Shown: positions 17,516-29,469 of the stretch, piece by piece
How positions within the stretch are numbered: position 1 is the first letter of the stretch
How the letters are laid out: each line of letters opens with the position of its first letter
Origin: Rhizobium sp. RU36D
GTDB taxonomy: Bacteria; Pseudomonadota; Alphaproteobacteria; Rhizobiales; Rhizobiaceae
Direction: 5' to 3'
Length of the DNA: 64,000 bases
Assembly (NCBI RefSeq): GCF_900176345.1
Contig: NZ_FWXU01000026.1
Location: 25,230 to 89,229 of the forward strand
Notes under the pieces: generated by a model
Seen by the model: the letters and a program-made list of their open reading frames with translations, nothing else
Database searches by the model: none
Told to the model about the DNA's origin: nothing
Translations under genes and position numbers: made by a program

Positions 17516-19483
17516 ATGTCGTCGTTCTTGCCAGCCATCAGAAAAGCCCAGGCCGAAATGGTCATGGCGGAGCATAACCAGCAACTGATCATCAGCTGCA
17601 TCGTCACCGCGTCCGCCTTTCTCATCGTCTCCGTCGACAGACCCATTTCGACGACCCTGGTCGTCTGGGCAGCGGTCACGATGTGCGCCCTACTCGCACG
17701 CATGCTCATCGCCTCCCATGTCCAGGCTGACCGCCGGATCGAAAAGTCGCCGGAACGGGCACTGACCTTGCTTGCGCTTGGCTCGCTGTTCTCGGGCCTC
17801 TCCTGGGCCGCCCTTCCCTTCTGCATCGCGAATTTTGAGGGAACAGGACGCGACGCCGGCATCTATGTGATCCTGGTCGGCATCTCCGCCGGTGCGATCC
17901 TGAAGGGCATGGGCTGCTCGCGCGTAGCCCTTGCCTTCGCCATGCCGGTGCAGATTTCGATCATCCTGTCTCTGGCCGGAAATGGCAGCGTTACCGCCCT
18001 CATCGTGCTGGTCAACGTCCTGGCGTTCGCGCTCACCATGCTTCGCCATTCGATGAGTGCGGAAAAAGTCTTCATCAGCAACGAAAAGGCAAAGCTGGAG
18101 GCGACCGAACTCGCTTTGTCCCTGGCCCAGGCGAACCGGGATATTCTGCAGACCAATGGTCGGCTCGAAATCCTCGCAAGCTGCGATGCAGTCACCGGGC
18201 TTGCCAACCGCTCGCTGTTCAATAGCCGGCTACTAGCCGACACCGCGGCCGCACGCGACAATGGCGGCGAAGTGGCGCTGATGCTGATCGACCTCGACCG
18301 CTTCAAGGCGATCAACGACACGCTCGGGCACAGCGCCGGCGACTTCGTGTTGCAGGAGATCGGCCAGCGCCTGCGCACCGCCATCGGCCACGAGGGCCTT
18401 ATCGCCCGGCTGGGCGGCGATGAGTTCGCCGTCATCATATCAGGCCATGGCGTCACCGAACGAGCCCGAGCCCGCGGCGAACAATTCCTGACACTGAGCC
18501 GCACGCCGATTGCCGTCGGCGGAACGGCCTCGGTCGTTGGCGCCAGCATCGGCCTGGCCACCTTCCCCGGCCAGGCGCAGACCTCAGAAGAATTGATGGC
18601 CAGCGCCGACATGGCGCTGTACGAGGCCAAGGAGAAAGGCCGCCGCCGGCTGCAGGAATTCGACCCAAGCCTGAAATCCCATATCGACCGACAGCGCTCC
18701 GTCGAGCGTGACCTGGAGCACGCCATCGCCACCGGTCAGATCGAAGTCTGGTTCCAGCCGCAATGCCAGCTGGCCAGCGGCAAGGTCACGGGTTTCGAGG
18801 CGCTGATCCGCTGGTTCCACCCGCAGCTTGGCGCCATTTCCCCGCCTGAAATCGTCCAGGCTTCCCAGGCGCTGCATCTGGCGGAGACCTTGACCACCCA
18901 TATCGCCACCCATGTCTGCCTGCTGCTGGAGCGCCTGCCGTCGCTTGGCCTGGCGGAAACCACTGTTGCCATCAATATCTCGCCGCGCGAATTCGCACTC
19001 TACAGCGTTGCCGATATGCTGGAGCAGGTCACGAGCCGCCACGCCATCAACCGGTCGCTGCTGGAAGTGGAGATCACCGAAGAGGCGATCCTCGACACCG
19101 AAGGCGCGGGCGAACAGTTGAAGCGGCTGGAAAACGCCGGCTACAAGCTGGCCGTCGATGATTTCGGCATGGGCCATTCCTCCCTCGCCTACCTCATCGA
19201 CCTGCGCATCGACCGGCTGAAGATCGACCGCAGCTTCGTGCGCAATGTCGCCGAAAGCCGCAACAACCAGGACCTCATCGCCGCCCTGGTCGGCCTTGGC
19301 TATGCCCTGTCGCTCGACATCGTGGTCGAGGGTGTCGAGACGGAAAACGACGCCACCGTGCTGCAAATGCTCGGCTGCCGCATCGCCCAGGGCTATTTCT
19401 TCGCCCGCCCGATGCCGCTCGAAGCCCTGATCGCCTGGATCGGCCGTCAGCAGGAAAAACTGCAGGCCAAGGCAGTGGCGTGA
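17516..19483 (+). CDS. Membrane-anchored diguanylate cyclase/phosphodiesterase (GGDEF-EAL)
   Basis: 655 aa. The N-terminal region (1-190) contains about five membrane helices (IISCIVTASAFLIVSVD, TTLVVWAAVTMCALLARML, and others), then a short coiled coil, a GGDEF domain with an intact GGDEF at residues 300-304, and an EAL domain with an intact GFEALIRW (about 427-434) and the downstream LAVDDFGMGHSS and DIVVEGVE motifs. Both active sites look complete, so it could make or degrade c-di-GMP. An RxxD I-site is not obvious just before GGDEF. The ATG at 17516 is preferred over the TTG at 17492 because GAGGAGAAG lies before it. Monocistronic. Confidence 0.92.
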   Translation: MSSFLPAIRKAQAEMVMAEHNQQLIISCIVTASAFLIVSVDRPISTTLVVWAAVTMCALLARMLIASHVQADRRIEKSPERALTLLALGSLFSGLSWAALPFCIANFEGTGRDAGIYVILVGISAGAILKGMGCSRVALAFAMPVQISIILSLAGNGSVTALIVLVNVLAFALTMLRHSMSAEKVFISNEKAKLEATELALSLAQANRDILQTNGRLEILASCDAVTGLANRSLFNSRLLADTAAARDNGGEVALMLIDLDRFKAINDTLGHSAGDFVLQEIGQRLRTAIGHEGLIARLGGDEFAVIISGHGVTERARARGEQFLTLSRTPIAVGGTASVVGASIGLATFPGQAQTSEELMASADMALYEAKEKGRRRLQEFDPSLKSHIDRQRSVERDLEHAIATGQIEVWFQPQCQLASGKVTGFEALIRWFHPQLGAISPPEIVQASQALHLAETLTTHIATHVCLLLERLPSLGLAETTVAINISPREFALYSVADMLEQVTSRHAINRSLLEVEITEEAILDTEGAGEQLKRLENAGYKLAVDDFGMGHSSLAYLIDLRIDRLKIDRSFVRNVAESRNNQDLIAALVGLGYALSLDIVVEGVETENDATVLQMLGCRIAQGYFFARPMPLEALIAWIGRQQEKLQAKAVA

Positions 19484-19512
19484 GGCCGTCGCCCCCATCG
19501 ACACCTCAAACG

Positions 19513-19560
19513 CTATTTGCGCGCCACCAGACACTTGCCCTTGCACTTCTCTGCCTTCAT
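19513..19560 (-). CDS. Candidate 15-aa Cys/Lys-rich micro-ORF
   Basis: In the 200-bp gap after the GGDEF-EAL gene, the minus strand has an ATG at 19560 preceded by a strong GGGAGGTGAC sequence about 10 nt upstream. It encodes 15 residues (MKAEKCKGKCLVARK) before TAG at 19513. The strong SD and the C-x3-C pattern make it worth listing, but it is too short to judge coding potential from sequence alone. Confidence 0.3.
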   Translation of the reverse strand: MKAEKCKGKCLVARK

Positions 19561-19683
19561 CGCTAGTCGTCACCTCCCGTCACCACTGGTCGGCGTCAAT
19601 CCCGCAACAGGCGGGTTGGATCTTGTGTCAATCGTTTGGCGAGCGGTGACATCAAGACATCAGCGCTTTGTAAGGTCTGCAAT

Positions 19684-20613
19684 ATGAAAGCCTGGATTTG
19701 GCGTTATTGGCCGGCCCTATTGGCAGTGGCGTGCTGCTGGCTTGCCTACTACCAGTTTAATTGGAACGATATTCTCCCAAGGTTGCCTCTGCTTCCGATC
19801 GGATCGTTGTTGCTTGTCATGTCCGTGACCACAATCCTGGTCTTTGTTTGCGGGGCGCTACGCTGGATAGCCGTCAGCCAATTGCCATGGCGCCTCGATG
19901 TCGTCGGGCCTGTCTATTGCTATGTGGCCTTCGCTCAGGGCATCTCGATCGTGACTCCGTTTCAACTGGGGGAACTGGTCAAGATCAAGTTTGCTCAGTC
20001 CGCCGGCTTGAAGATGGGCAGCTCGGCGATCAACGTCGCCTCGGAACGGCTTCTTGATGTGTTCACCATGCTCGCCATGGGAATGGCGGGGCTGGTCTAC
20101 CTGCAGACCGGGCTGGCCTGGTTTTCAACAGCGACACTGCTGGCCATTGCCTTGATGGGGCTTGCAACACCCCAGTTGTTGAAGCTCTTGGTCGCATGGC
20201 TCGGCGACAGGTCTTTTGGGCGCCGTCTCCAGCCGTTTTCAGGGCCTGCCTTGCCGCTGGCGAACTTGCTGACTCTCGGCCTCCTCACCTTTATCAAATG
20301 GGGCGCGACACTGGCGTCCTGGCTGCTCATTTTTCATCTTGTCGATGTCAACCTGAACGTCTGGCAAGGCTGTTTCCTTGTTGGAGCCTCAACGGCGATC
20401 ATGCTGATGTCCATGGTCCCCGGTGGCATAGGTGTTCTGGAAGTGTCCATTCGCGCACTCCTGATCGGGATAGGGATTGACGATCTGCATGCGGAGACAG
20501 CGGCAATCGCGCTACGCTTGTTTACGCCTGTCATGCTGTTGATTGGACTAGCCCACCTGCCATTTCTTCAGAAACGCGCACGTCCGGCCGAAAGTAAAAA
20601 TTCCCGGATCTGA
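19684..20613 (+). CDS. Flippase-like (LPG_synthase_TM/UPF0104) membrane protein
   Basis: 309 aa with about eight transmembrane segments and family motifs FQLGELVKIKFAQSAGLKMGSSAINVASERLLDVFTM and MVPGGIGVLEVSI, typical of the transmembrane domain of lysylphosphatidylglycerol synthases (PF03706) without the catalytic C-terminal domain. Standalone members are thought to move lipid-linked intermediates. The ATG at 19684 starts a short basic segment before the first helix. No operon partner. Confidence 0.82.
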   Translation: MKAWIWRYWPALLAVACCWLAYYQFNWNDILPRLPLLPIGSLLLVMSVTTILVFVCGALRWIAVSQLPWRLDVVGPVYCYVAFAQGISIVTPFQLGELVKIKFAQSAGLKMGSSAINVASERLLDVFTMLAMGMAGLVYLQTGLAWFSTATLLAIALMGLATPQLLKLLVAWLGDRSFGRRLQPFSGPALPLANLLTLGLLTFIKWGATLASWLLIFHLVDVNLNVWQGCFLVGASTAIMLMSMVPGGIGVLEVSIRALLIGIGIDDLHAETAAIALRLFTPVMLLIGLAHLPFLQKRARPAESKNSRI

Positions 20614-20708
20614 ACCCAAAGGGGGCTACCGTGTCCTCCCGATTTCTCTCGTTTGCGAACGTGGTCGGCTCCTCTCAGGCGAACGGAACCGCCGCAGGGC
20701 CGCCGTGA

Positions 20709-21701
20709 TCAAATCTTGCTGACCAGCCGCGCCGTCGCCAGCATGGCCACGAGATCGCGGATCATCGGCTGCACATGCCGGTCGAAATCAAGCGGCGTGT
20801 GGATCGACGGCAGCTCGAAGAAATCCTTGTTCGAGGGCACCAGGAGAAAGCTGTCCTTGTGCTGGATGGCGATCCGCACCACGTCATCGCGCCAGACATC
20901 CCCGAGATAGTCGAGTGCCTTCGCCAGATCCGGCAACCGCGCCTTTGCGGCCTCGAGATTGTCGGTGCGGAATTCATGGCTGGCATCGATCTGCGGATCG
21001 CCGCTTTGCACCGGCAGCAACAGGCTGCTGCTGAACAGGTCGCGCAAGGTTTTGGCAAACCGGTTCGGTCGCTTGGCGGCCAGCAACTGGCCGGGAAAAC
21101 CCTCTTCCTGGTTGATATAGACGATAACCCCCTTGAAACTCACGGTCCTGTTCTTGCCAGAGCCGATGGCCAGTTCCGTCTCGCCCAGGGTGAAATCAAG
21201 CCCGTCGAAGGTGCCGGCGAGCATGTCGCCATGGGTGGTTTTGGTTCGGCTGACAAAGTCGTTGCCAGGCATGCGTTCCAGTTGCCGCGGCTTGTGCCCG
21301 TGCCGATAGATCACGCCATCGACGAAGCCGAACAGCGCCGGCAACAGCCGGTCGCGCAGGGATTGCTGGTAAGCCTTGTGGGCGGATTGTGAGAGATCGT
21401 AGATGAAGTAACCAGAGATTAGAACGCCAGCGAGGATATAGCCAAGCACATTGCTCGCCGCTCCCTGGCGCTGAGCCAACCAAAAGATAAGCACACAGAC
21501 CGCAGCCCAGCCGCCCATGTAGAGCACTGTCCGCAGGATCGCCGCGCGCGCCACGCCTGGCCGTTCCAGATTGTAGCGGTCGATATCCGCCCGGATCTTC
21601 GCCAGCGCCTCTGGACCGGGCATCGCAAGCTCTGCCCGCTGCTCCTCGCGTTCCGTCCCCCCGCCTGCCACGAAAGCACCTCCCGGCTCGCCGGTCCGCA
21701 T
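20709..21701 (-). CDS. Conserved membrane protein of unknown function (paralogue A)
   Basis: About 330 aa with two hydrophobic segments near the N terminus (AAILRTVLYMGGWAAVCVLIFWLA and VLGYILAGVLISGYFIYDLS) and a long cytosolic region with FLLVPSNKDFFELPS near the end. It resembles DUF3137-type proteins, but this is not certain. It is paralogous to the next upstream gene: same topology, GNDFVSRTKTT versus GNLFVKRNRMT, YLVLPS/FLLVPS and similar C-terminal ends. The start is uncertain (ATG 21701 or 21623). Confidence 0.65.
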   Translation of the reverse strand: MRTGEPGGAFVAGGGTEREEQRAELAMPGPEALAKIRADIDRYNLERPGVARAAILRTVLYMGGWAAVCVLIFWLAQRQGAASNVLGYILAGVLISGYFIYDLSQSAHKAYQQSLRDRLLPALFGFVDGVIYRHGHKPRQLERMPGNDFVSRTKTTHGDMLAGTFDGLDFTLGETELAIGSGKNRTVSFKGVIVYINQEEGFPGQLLAAKRPNRFAKTLRDLFSSSLLLPVQSGDPQIDASHEFRTDNLEAAKARLPDLAKALDYLGDVWRDDVVRIAIQHKDSFLLVPSNKDFFELPSIHTPLDFDRHVQPMIRDLVAMLATARLVSKI

Positions 21702-21752
21702 CTCCCCATCACGGCCGACACCCGAGAATACCACCAAAACCCGTTGCAGCAA

Positions 21753-21802
21753 GTCAAAGTCGTTGCGTTTTTGTTCCAGATTTTGCCGGCCACCCCCTTC
21801 CC
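21753..21802. repeat. 50-bp direct repeat, copy 1 (upstream of paralogue A)
   Basis: This block (GTTGCGTTTTTGTTCC and GATTTTGCCGGCCACCCCCT are its conserved cores) recurs at 22961-23010 with 47/50 identical positions. Each copy lies upstream of one of the two paralogous minus-strand genes, indicating that the gene and its leader were duplicated together. Confidence 0.8.
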
Positions 21803-21943
21803 GCACGCCGCCCTAGGAGGCGAACCTATGCGAGGCTTTGCCTCGAAGAATTCTTGGTATGGGCGTCGGGGTGAAAGATTGGCAGTGTCAGGCCCGGACG
21901 CTGGTATCGAGACCTGCTACCGTCGGGTTTTGGCAGGCCGCCG

Positions 21944-22861
21944 TCATACCCGGCTGGCGATCTTAGCGAGGGCGATGATATGGCGCAGGTGCTCCAAGAG
22001 AGGTTTGACATCGAGGTCGTAGTCGATCCCCTGGCCTAGATCGGGCAGCCTCAGCCGATCAGGGGCCGATGGCAAGACCAGATAGCCTTGCTGCCGACGA
22101 ATCGCGAACCGTGCGAGGCCATCAGGCCATCCCTTCCTTATTGTTTCCAACGCAGAGATCATGCCCGGCATTCTGGCAGTCGCGACATCCGGTACATCAG
22201 TCAGGAACTTATGCATGCCCTGTCCGTCGGCGCTCTCCAACTCGAAAAGGCCCTTCGGTAGACGCGACCAGAAGACACGCTTCTCCGGCGGAGGCTCGAC
22301 GGCGGCAAAATCGCCCGGGAATGGCGAAACCTGCGAAAAACACACGATGATGGCGGACAGGGCGGTGATGAGTGCCTCGTCGTCCCAGATTTCAAAATCG
22401 GCTTCCGCAATGGTAAAGGAGAAGCCTTGGCATGTACCCGTCAAGACAAGACGGTACGTCATCCTGTTGCGCTTTACGAACAAATTGCCAGGCATCCAAA
22501 ACAGGCTTTCCGGCTCCTGGCCGTAAGCGACGGTGACGTCATCGATACCGGTGAGCACTGCGTGCAGCAGCGCCGAATGGACACGCCACTGCAGTTGCCG
22601 TCGCGGCCAATCCAATAAGGGACGCACCAAAAGCGTTCCGCCCACAGCGAGCGCCAGAGAAACAAGCCAGTCATAGTCCCAGATCAGGACCACGGCCGCC
22701 GTCGCGGCAACGCCCCAGATCGCGAGGATGGGCAATCGGTATCGTTTGGCCTGTTGCAACAGGTCAAAGCGCCTGATGTTATACGCTTCAACGGCGCGGA
22801 CGCCGGCCATGGTGGCCGAGACGTCCGTACTTCCGTCCATACCCGCAAGACTTGCTTCCAT
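21944..22861 (-). CDS. Conserved membrane protein of unknown function (paralogue B)
   Basis: About 305 aa. The two N-terminal hydrophobic segments are LPILAIWGVAATAAVVLIWDYDWLVSLALAVGGTLLV, followed by a cytosolic domain with SLFWMPGNLFVKRNRMT and a C-terminal QGYLVLPSAPDRLRLP. Same plan as the gene downstream, with only moderate sequence similarity, so the duplication is old while the leader repeat stays nearly identical. GGCAGGGGCGG precedes the ATG at 22861; ATG 22840 is an alternative. Confidence 0.65.
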   Translation of the reverse strand: MEASLAGMDGSTDVSATMAGVRAVEAYNIRRFDLLQQAKRYRLPILAIWGVAATAAVVLIWDYDWLVSLALAVGGTLLVRPLLDWPRRQLQWRVHSALLHAVLTGIDDVTVAYGQEPESLFWMPGNLFVKRNRMTYRLVLTGTCQGFSFTIAEADFEIWDDEALITALSAIIVCFSQVSPFPGDFAAVEPPPEKRVFWSRLPKGLFELESADGQGMHKFLTDVPDVATARMPGMISALETIRKGWPDGLARFAIRRQQGYLVLPSAPDRLRLPDLGQGIDYDLDVKPLLEHLRHIIALAKIASRV

Positions 22862-22960
22862 CCGCCCCTGCCGCACGCCCCGTGCCGGCGTAAAGCGTAG
22901 CAGCACGCGCGAAGCTTGCAATGGCCGCCCGTAGGACGGGCGGTGCAAATCGCGACTTCA

Positions 22961-23010
22961 GTCCAGGTCGTTGCGTTTTTGTTCCGGATTTTGCCGGCCA
23001 CCCCCTTCCC
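22961..23010. repeat. 50-bp direct repeat, copy 2 (upstream of paralogue B and uvrB)
   Basis: Second copy of the block at 21753-21802 (three mismatches). It lies in the divergent spacer between paralogue B (minus) and uvrB (plus), 31 bp before the uvrB start, so it may also be part of the uvrB promoter region. Confidence 0.8.
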
Positions 23011-23040
23011 TTTCCCGGCACCCTTCTCCATATTCCCGCC

Positions 23041-26307
<3,267 letters not shown>

Positions 26308-26315
26308 CGGTCACT

Positions 26316-26394
26316 CCTCTCCCCTTGTGGGAGAGGATAGTTCGCCCCAAGAGGCGAAGCCGATTGGCGAGGCGAACTTGGTGAGGGGGTCAAA
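26316..26394 (+). repeat. RIME-like palindrome between uvrB-end copies
   Basis: Contains CCTCTCCCCTTGTGGGAGAG and CCCCAAGAGGCGAAGCCGAT, then GGCGAACTTGGTGAGGGGGT. The second half recurs at 26722-26766. Confidence 0.75.
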
Positions 26395-26398
26395 ACCC

Positions 26399-26515
26399 GC
26401 CGACGACCCCAGACCCATCATCCGCGCCAAGTCAGGCGCCGGCTCCTACGAGGACCCCAGCGACCTCAAGCGCAAGGGCCGCACAAAGGGCAAGACGGGG
26501 AGACCGGGGCGGTAA
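26399..26515 (+). pseudogene. Duplicated 3' end of uvrB, copy 2
   Basis: 117 bp nearly identical to 26191-26307, including the in-frame stop (TAA here, TGA in the original). It encodes the same terminal peptide with a V-to-L change in SDVKRK and has no start codon or promoter of its own, so it is a duplicated gene fragment. Confidence 0.8.
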
Positions 26516-26522
26516 CCACGCG

Positions 26523-26591
26523 TCCCTTCTCTCCGCCTGCGGGGAGAAGGTGCCGGCATGTCAGGCGCAACAAGTTGCGCCGGGGATGAGG
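26523..26591 (+). repeat. RIME-type palindrome
   Basis: CCTTCTCTCCGCCTGCGGGG, AGAAGGTGCCGGCA and GCGCAACAAGTTGCGCCGGG are the same modules, in reverse order, as in the RIME at 2258-2400. The second set forms a perfect GGCGCAAC/GTTGCGCC hairpin. Confidence 0.75.
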
Positions 26592-26609
26592 GGCAGGTCA
26601 CTTGCAGCT

Positions 26610-26770
26610 ATAGCTCCTCTGCCCTTGTGGGCTCCCAAGCGCTGGCCGAAGGCCAGAAATCGAAGAAGTCGATTTCAGCCCACGGAGGCCCGAGCGCGAC
26701 GCCGCGCGAGGGTGATGGCGCCCCAAGAGGCGAAGCCGATTGGCGAGGCGAACTTGGTGAGAGGGTCAAA
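26610..26770 (+). repeat. Composite rhizobial repeat (GGCCGAAGGCC type)
   Basis: Contains GCTGGCCGAAGGCCAGAAAT, GAAGTCGATTTCAGCCCACG and GGAGGCCCGAGCGCG, followed by the CCCCAAGAGGCGAAGCCGAT module. The first part recurs at about 29210-29287. Confidence 0.75.
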
Positions 26771-26774
26771 ACTC

Positions 26775-26944
26775 GCCGACGACGCAAGACTCATTGTCCG
26801 TGCCAAATCCGACGTCGTTTCTTACGAGGATGAAGACAGGTCCGGCGTCAGCCGGAGCAATCAATCCAGTTAATCGATCGCCGTTCGATCGGTGACACCA
26901 AGCGCAGAGGCCGCACCAAAGGCAAGATTGGCCAACCGGGGATG
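26775..26944 (+). pseudogene. Degenerate third copy of the uvrB 3' end
   Basis: GCCGACGACGCAAGACTCAT aligns to the start of the 117-bp module and AAGCGCAGAGGCCGCACCAA to its end. About 60 bp of repeat remnant (GGAGCAATCAATCCAGTTAA and flanks) is inserted in the middle, and many substitutions are present. No product is expected. Confidence 0.65.
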
Positions 26945-27009
26945 TGCCCGAGAGTCACTTTCAACTACTCGAGGCACTGCCCCGCGACCGAAAGGCAGCA
27001 ATGCTCGGT

Positions 27010-28305
27010 TCAAACGACTGCGGACTCAGAAGCGGCGTTATCAAAATAATACTTAACTAGCCATCCTTTTGGAGTGATTTGAATTGTCTTTCGCCTTTTG
27101 TCTCCGTCATCTTGTGTGCTTACCAAAACACCTACACTTTCAAGATCCTTGATATGTGGACGGAACGCTGGAATACTGTTGCAACCAAATTCTAGATGAT
27201 CACTCGGAGAAAAAACGATTTTCTGACAACCGAGCTTGAATATTTCAATAGCGCGAGGTCTAAGTTCTTGTTTAGCCGCCTCATAGGCAGCCAGCGCCTG
27301 CTCATTTAACCAAATGCGAAATTGTTCAGACTTTTTATCTTGCGTGATCGGTGCTTCGCGGTCAGCTACCCACTGGCAATAGTTGTCACAGTAATTCAGA
27401 ATACTTCGAAGGTTGCCTTTTAGTACACTATAAAGCTCTGTAAATTCCGTTTCACCCATAGGAACATAGGGAATTTGTCCAGGCTTCGCATAGGTTGATA
27501 TGCGGCTTTCAAAAAGCTCTTGGGCATGCTCTGGGCCGATTTCGCCGATCTGAATCGGTGGCTGGAGATACCCCTCCAGACGAGGTGATGAAACGACGCC
27601 GTATATGATTCCAAGCGCACCGCAAAGAACCCACCGCAATCCCTGTATGTTAAACAGTTCGTCTCGTAGCTGCTCAAGAACCTGCCTAGCCGCGTCCGAA
27701 GATTGCAGAAGTTCGAGATTATCGATAACGCAGATAATGCCGCCAGCGTCTTCCTCGGGAAATACGGCTTCAAGCCAAGTGGAGACGGCCTTTCTAAAGC
27801 CGCTCTTTTCAAAGCCAAGAGCAGTGTTTGTTTCCTTTTGCAAACCCGCATTGATTACCCAAATGCCACCGCTCATTGAGACTAGCTGAGGCGCATTCAG
27901 CCAACGATCAATTTCATTTGTTCTCAGCCACTGACCGTGCCTCATGACATCCTCTTGGCGCTCAATTAGCGTCTGAGCAACCTCCATAAGAACCATGTCA
28001 ATAAAATCTTGAGCAGACTTATTTGCATCCAGTTGGAATATCTTTCTACACGGTATGAACAGAGGACCTTCACCAGTTTCCGCATGTTTCCGATAGAGTT
28101 GGTATGCGGCCACGTTGACCACGCTCGTTTTGCCAACTCCGTTAAGCCCCTCCACTGTCGCCATTTTGTTCGGCGCCTTTATTCTTCGGGTTAAAGATGC
28201 GAGTACCCCCTCTCTTCCCACAAGAAGTTTTTCTCCGAGCTCCGATGCTGGCAGCGAACTGGTTTGGAAAGGGGACGATGAAAACCCCCAATCGCTATAA
28301 GGCAT
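27010..28305 (-). CDS. Orphan AAA/STAND-like P-loop ATPase with C-terminal winged helix
   Basis: 431 aa. It opens with WGFSSSPFQ, the W/F-G-x4-PF start seen in ExeA/MuB/ORC-like AAA proteins. Walker A GLNGVGKT is at 53-60 and Walker B GIICVIDNLELL at 189-200, followed by a sensor-like RWVLCGALGII and, at the end, a winged-helix-like region (LESVGVLVSTQDD, RRKTIQITPKGWLVKYYF). No membrane segment. It is clearly AT-richer than its neighbours and stands alone between repeat-rich uvrB debris and a 530-bp empty spacer, which suggests acquisition. Function not recognised. NTPases of this layout occur in mobile-element and defence contexts. Confidence 0.7.
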   Translation of the reverse strand: MPYSDWGFSSSPFQTSSLPASELGEKLLVGREGVLASLTRRIKAPNKMATVEGLNGVGKTSVVNVAAYQLYRKHAETGEGPLFIPCRKIFQLDANKSAQDFIDMVLMEVAQTLIERQEDVMRHGQWLRTNEIDRWLNAPQLVSMSGGIWVINAGLQKETNTALGFEKSGFRKAVSTWLEAVFPEEDAGGIICVIDNLELLQSSDAARQVLEQLRDELFNIQGLRWVLCGALGIIYGVVSSPRLEGYLQPPIQIGEIGPEHAQELFESRISTYAKPGQIPYVPMGETEFTELYSVLKGNLRSILNYCDNYCQWVADREAPITQDKKSEQFRIWLNEQALAAYEAAKQELRPRAIEIFKLGCQKIVFSPSDHLEFGCNSIPAFRPHIKDLESVGVLVSTQDDGDKRRKTIQITPKGWLVKYYFDNAASESAVV

Positions 28306-28836
28306 ATAGTCTCTCCCATCAGCAAAACGTTTGGCCAGAATATTGTGACACTTTGCGGATCACAACCATAATTAGACGTCCATTGTTACAATATATTCGG
28401 ACAATTGAGGGGGCGCTGACTAATTGGACAGTAGCGGGACTTGGAGAACAAGTGGGCTGCAAGCAAGAGGACGTGACATCCTGCCCGCTTCAATCCGCAT
28501 ACACGGGCGCGCCGCCCCACTCTAGGGTGTATTGTACCGGGAGTTAGTGGCACAGTATTCACATCTCGTTACAGTGTGATGGCGACATCTGCCGCGCCGC
28601 GGAAACTCAGAAGGACGTAGGGTCTTCGTATCCTTATGGCTCACATTATGGACGATGTGCACCGGCTCGACAAACGGATCAGCAGGCGCCACAACAGTTG
28701 CGTTGACGCATTAAGCCCCCACCAAAAATTCCCCTCCTCCCCGTAACCCTCCCTTCACCATCTCCGGTGCATAAATCCGTCCAAGCCTTGTCCGCGTCCC
28801 AGCACGCGGCACGAGACCGAACGACGAGAGGGATGG
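28306..28836. other. Spacer without recognisable gene
   Basis: 531 bp of mixed composition, AT-rich near 28306-28430 (the likely promoter zone of the ATPase gene) and then GC-richer. No ORF with convincing codon use, RBS or family similarity was found on either strand. Confidence 0.5.
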
Positions 28837-29115
28837 ATGGCGCTGATCGGCTTCAAGAACACCCATAATCAGGATGTTTTCATCAATCCGGCCCAGGTGC
28901 TCTATATCGTTGCCTTCGAGGAGGCGGTGTCGATCATCGCGCTGGCGATCACCAGCGCCGGCGGCAAGCCGCACTGCGTCTATGTCCGCGGCCATCTCGA
29001 ATTCGTCCGCCAGCGGCTCGAAAGCGGCCAGCCCTATCCCAACCGCGCCCGCACGCTGGGGGACGAACACCTGACGGCCCTTGCCGCGCCGCAGCCCGCC
29101 GAAGCGGTGGCGTGA
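28837..29115 (+). CDS. Small conserved hypothetical protein
   Basis: 92 aa. The first 60 residues read like a small beta-rich domain (IGFKNTHNQDVFINPAQVLYIVAFEEAVSIIALAIT) with a loose resemblance to FlbD-type or LytTR-like mini-domains, which open with a hydrophobic strand, F-x-NP-x-x-V/I and a later V-x-G-x-L-E-F-V segment. The tail is Ala-rich. Strong GC3 bias, matching the genome, supports that it is real. Function unknown. Confidence 0.65.
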   Translation: MALIGFKNTHNQDVFINPAQVLYIVAFEEAVSIIALAITSAGGKPHCVYVRGHLEFVRQRLESGQPYPNRARTLGDEHLTALAAPQPAEAVA

Positions 29116-29345
29116 GCTGATTCAGAGTCGATCCCCTCACCTGAAAAATCTAGCACTTAGCTTGCGCTAAATGCTGATTTTTCTTCCTCTTCCACATGGG
29201 GGCTTCGGAGCGGTGGCCGAAGGCCAGAAATCGATCCAGTGAATCGATTTCAGCGAACGGAGGCCTGAGCGCGTCGTCGCGCGAAGGCAAGCACTATCGT
29301 AGCCAAAGGCTAAACCTCAGATTTTGTTGGTGAGGGGGTCGGAAG
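29116..29345 (+). repeat. Intergenic repeat cluster (GGCCGAAGGCC type)
   Basis: Begins CCCCTCACCTGAAAAATCTA and ends GTTGGTGAGGGGGTCGG, with TAGCACTTAGCTTGCGCTAA (a short palindrome), GTGGCCGAAGGCCAGAAATC, GATCCAGTGAATCGATTTCA and GGAGGCCTGAGCGCG inside. It shares modules with 26610-26700 and with the uvrB in-frame repeats. Confidence 0.75.
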
Positions 29346-29469
29346 CCGGGCACAAAGTCGTCCCGCCGCCGGAAATATCGCGAACTTAAATCACACTAAG
29401 CCGCTGATTTCCCTTCAGCTTCAACACCATCGCGACAAAAATCCCCCTCCCCATCATCCCCACCCCCAA

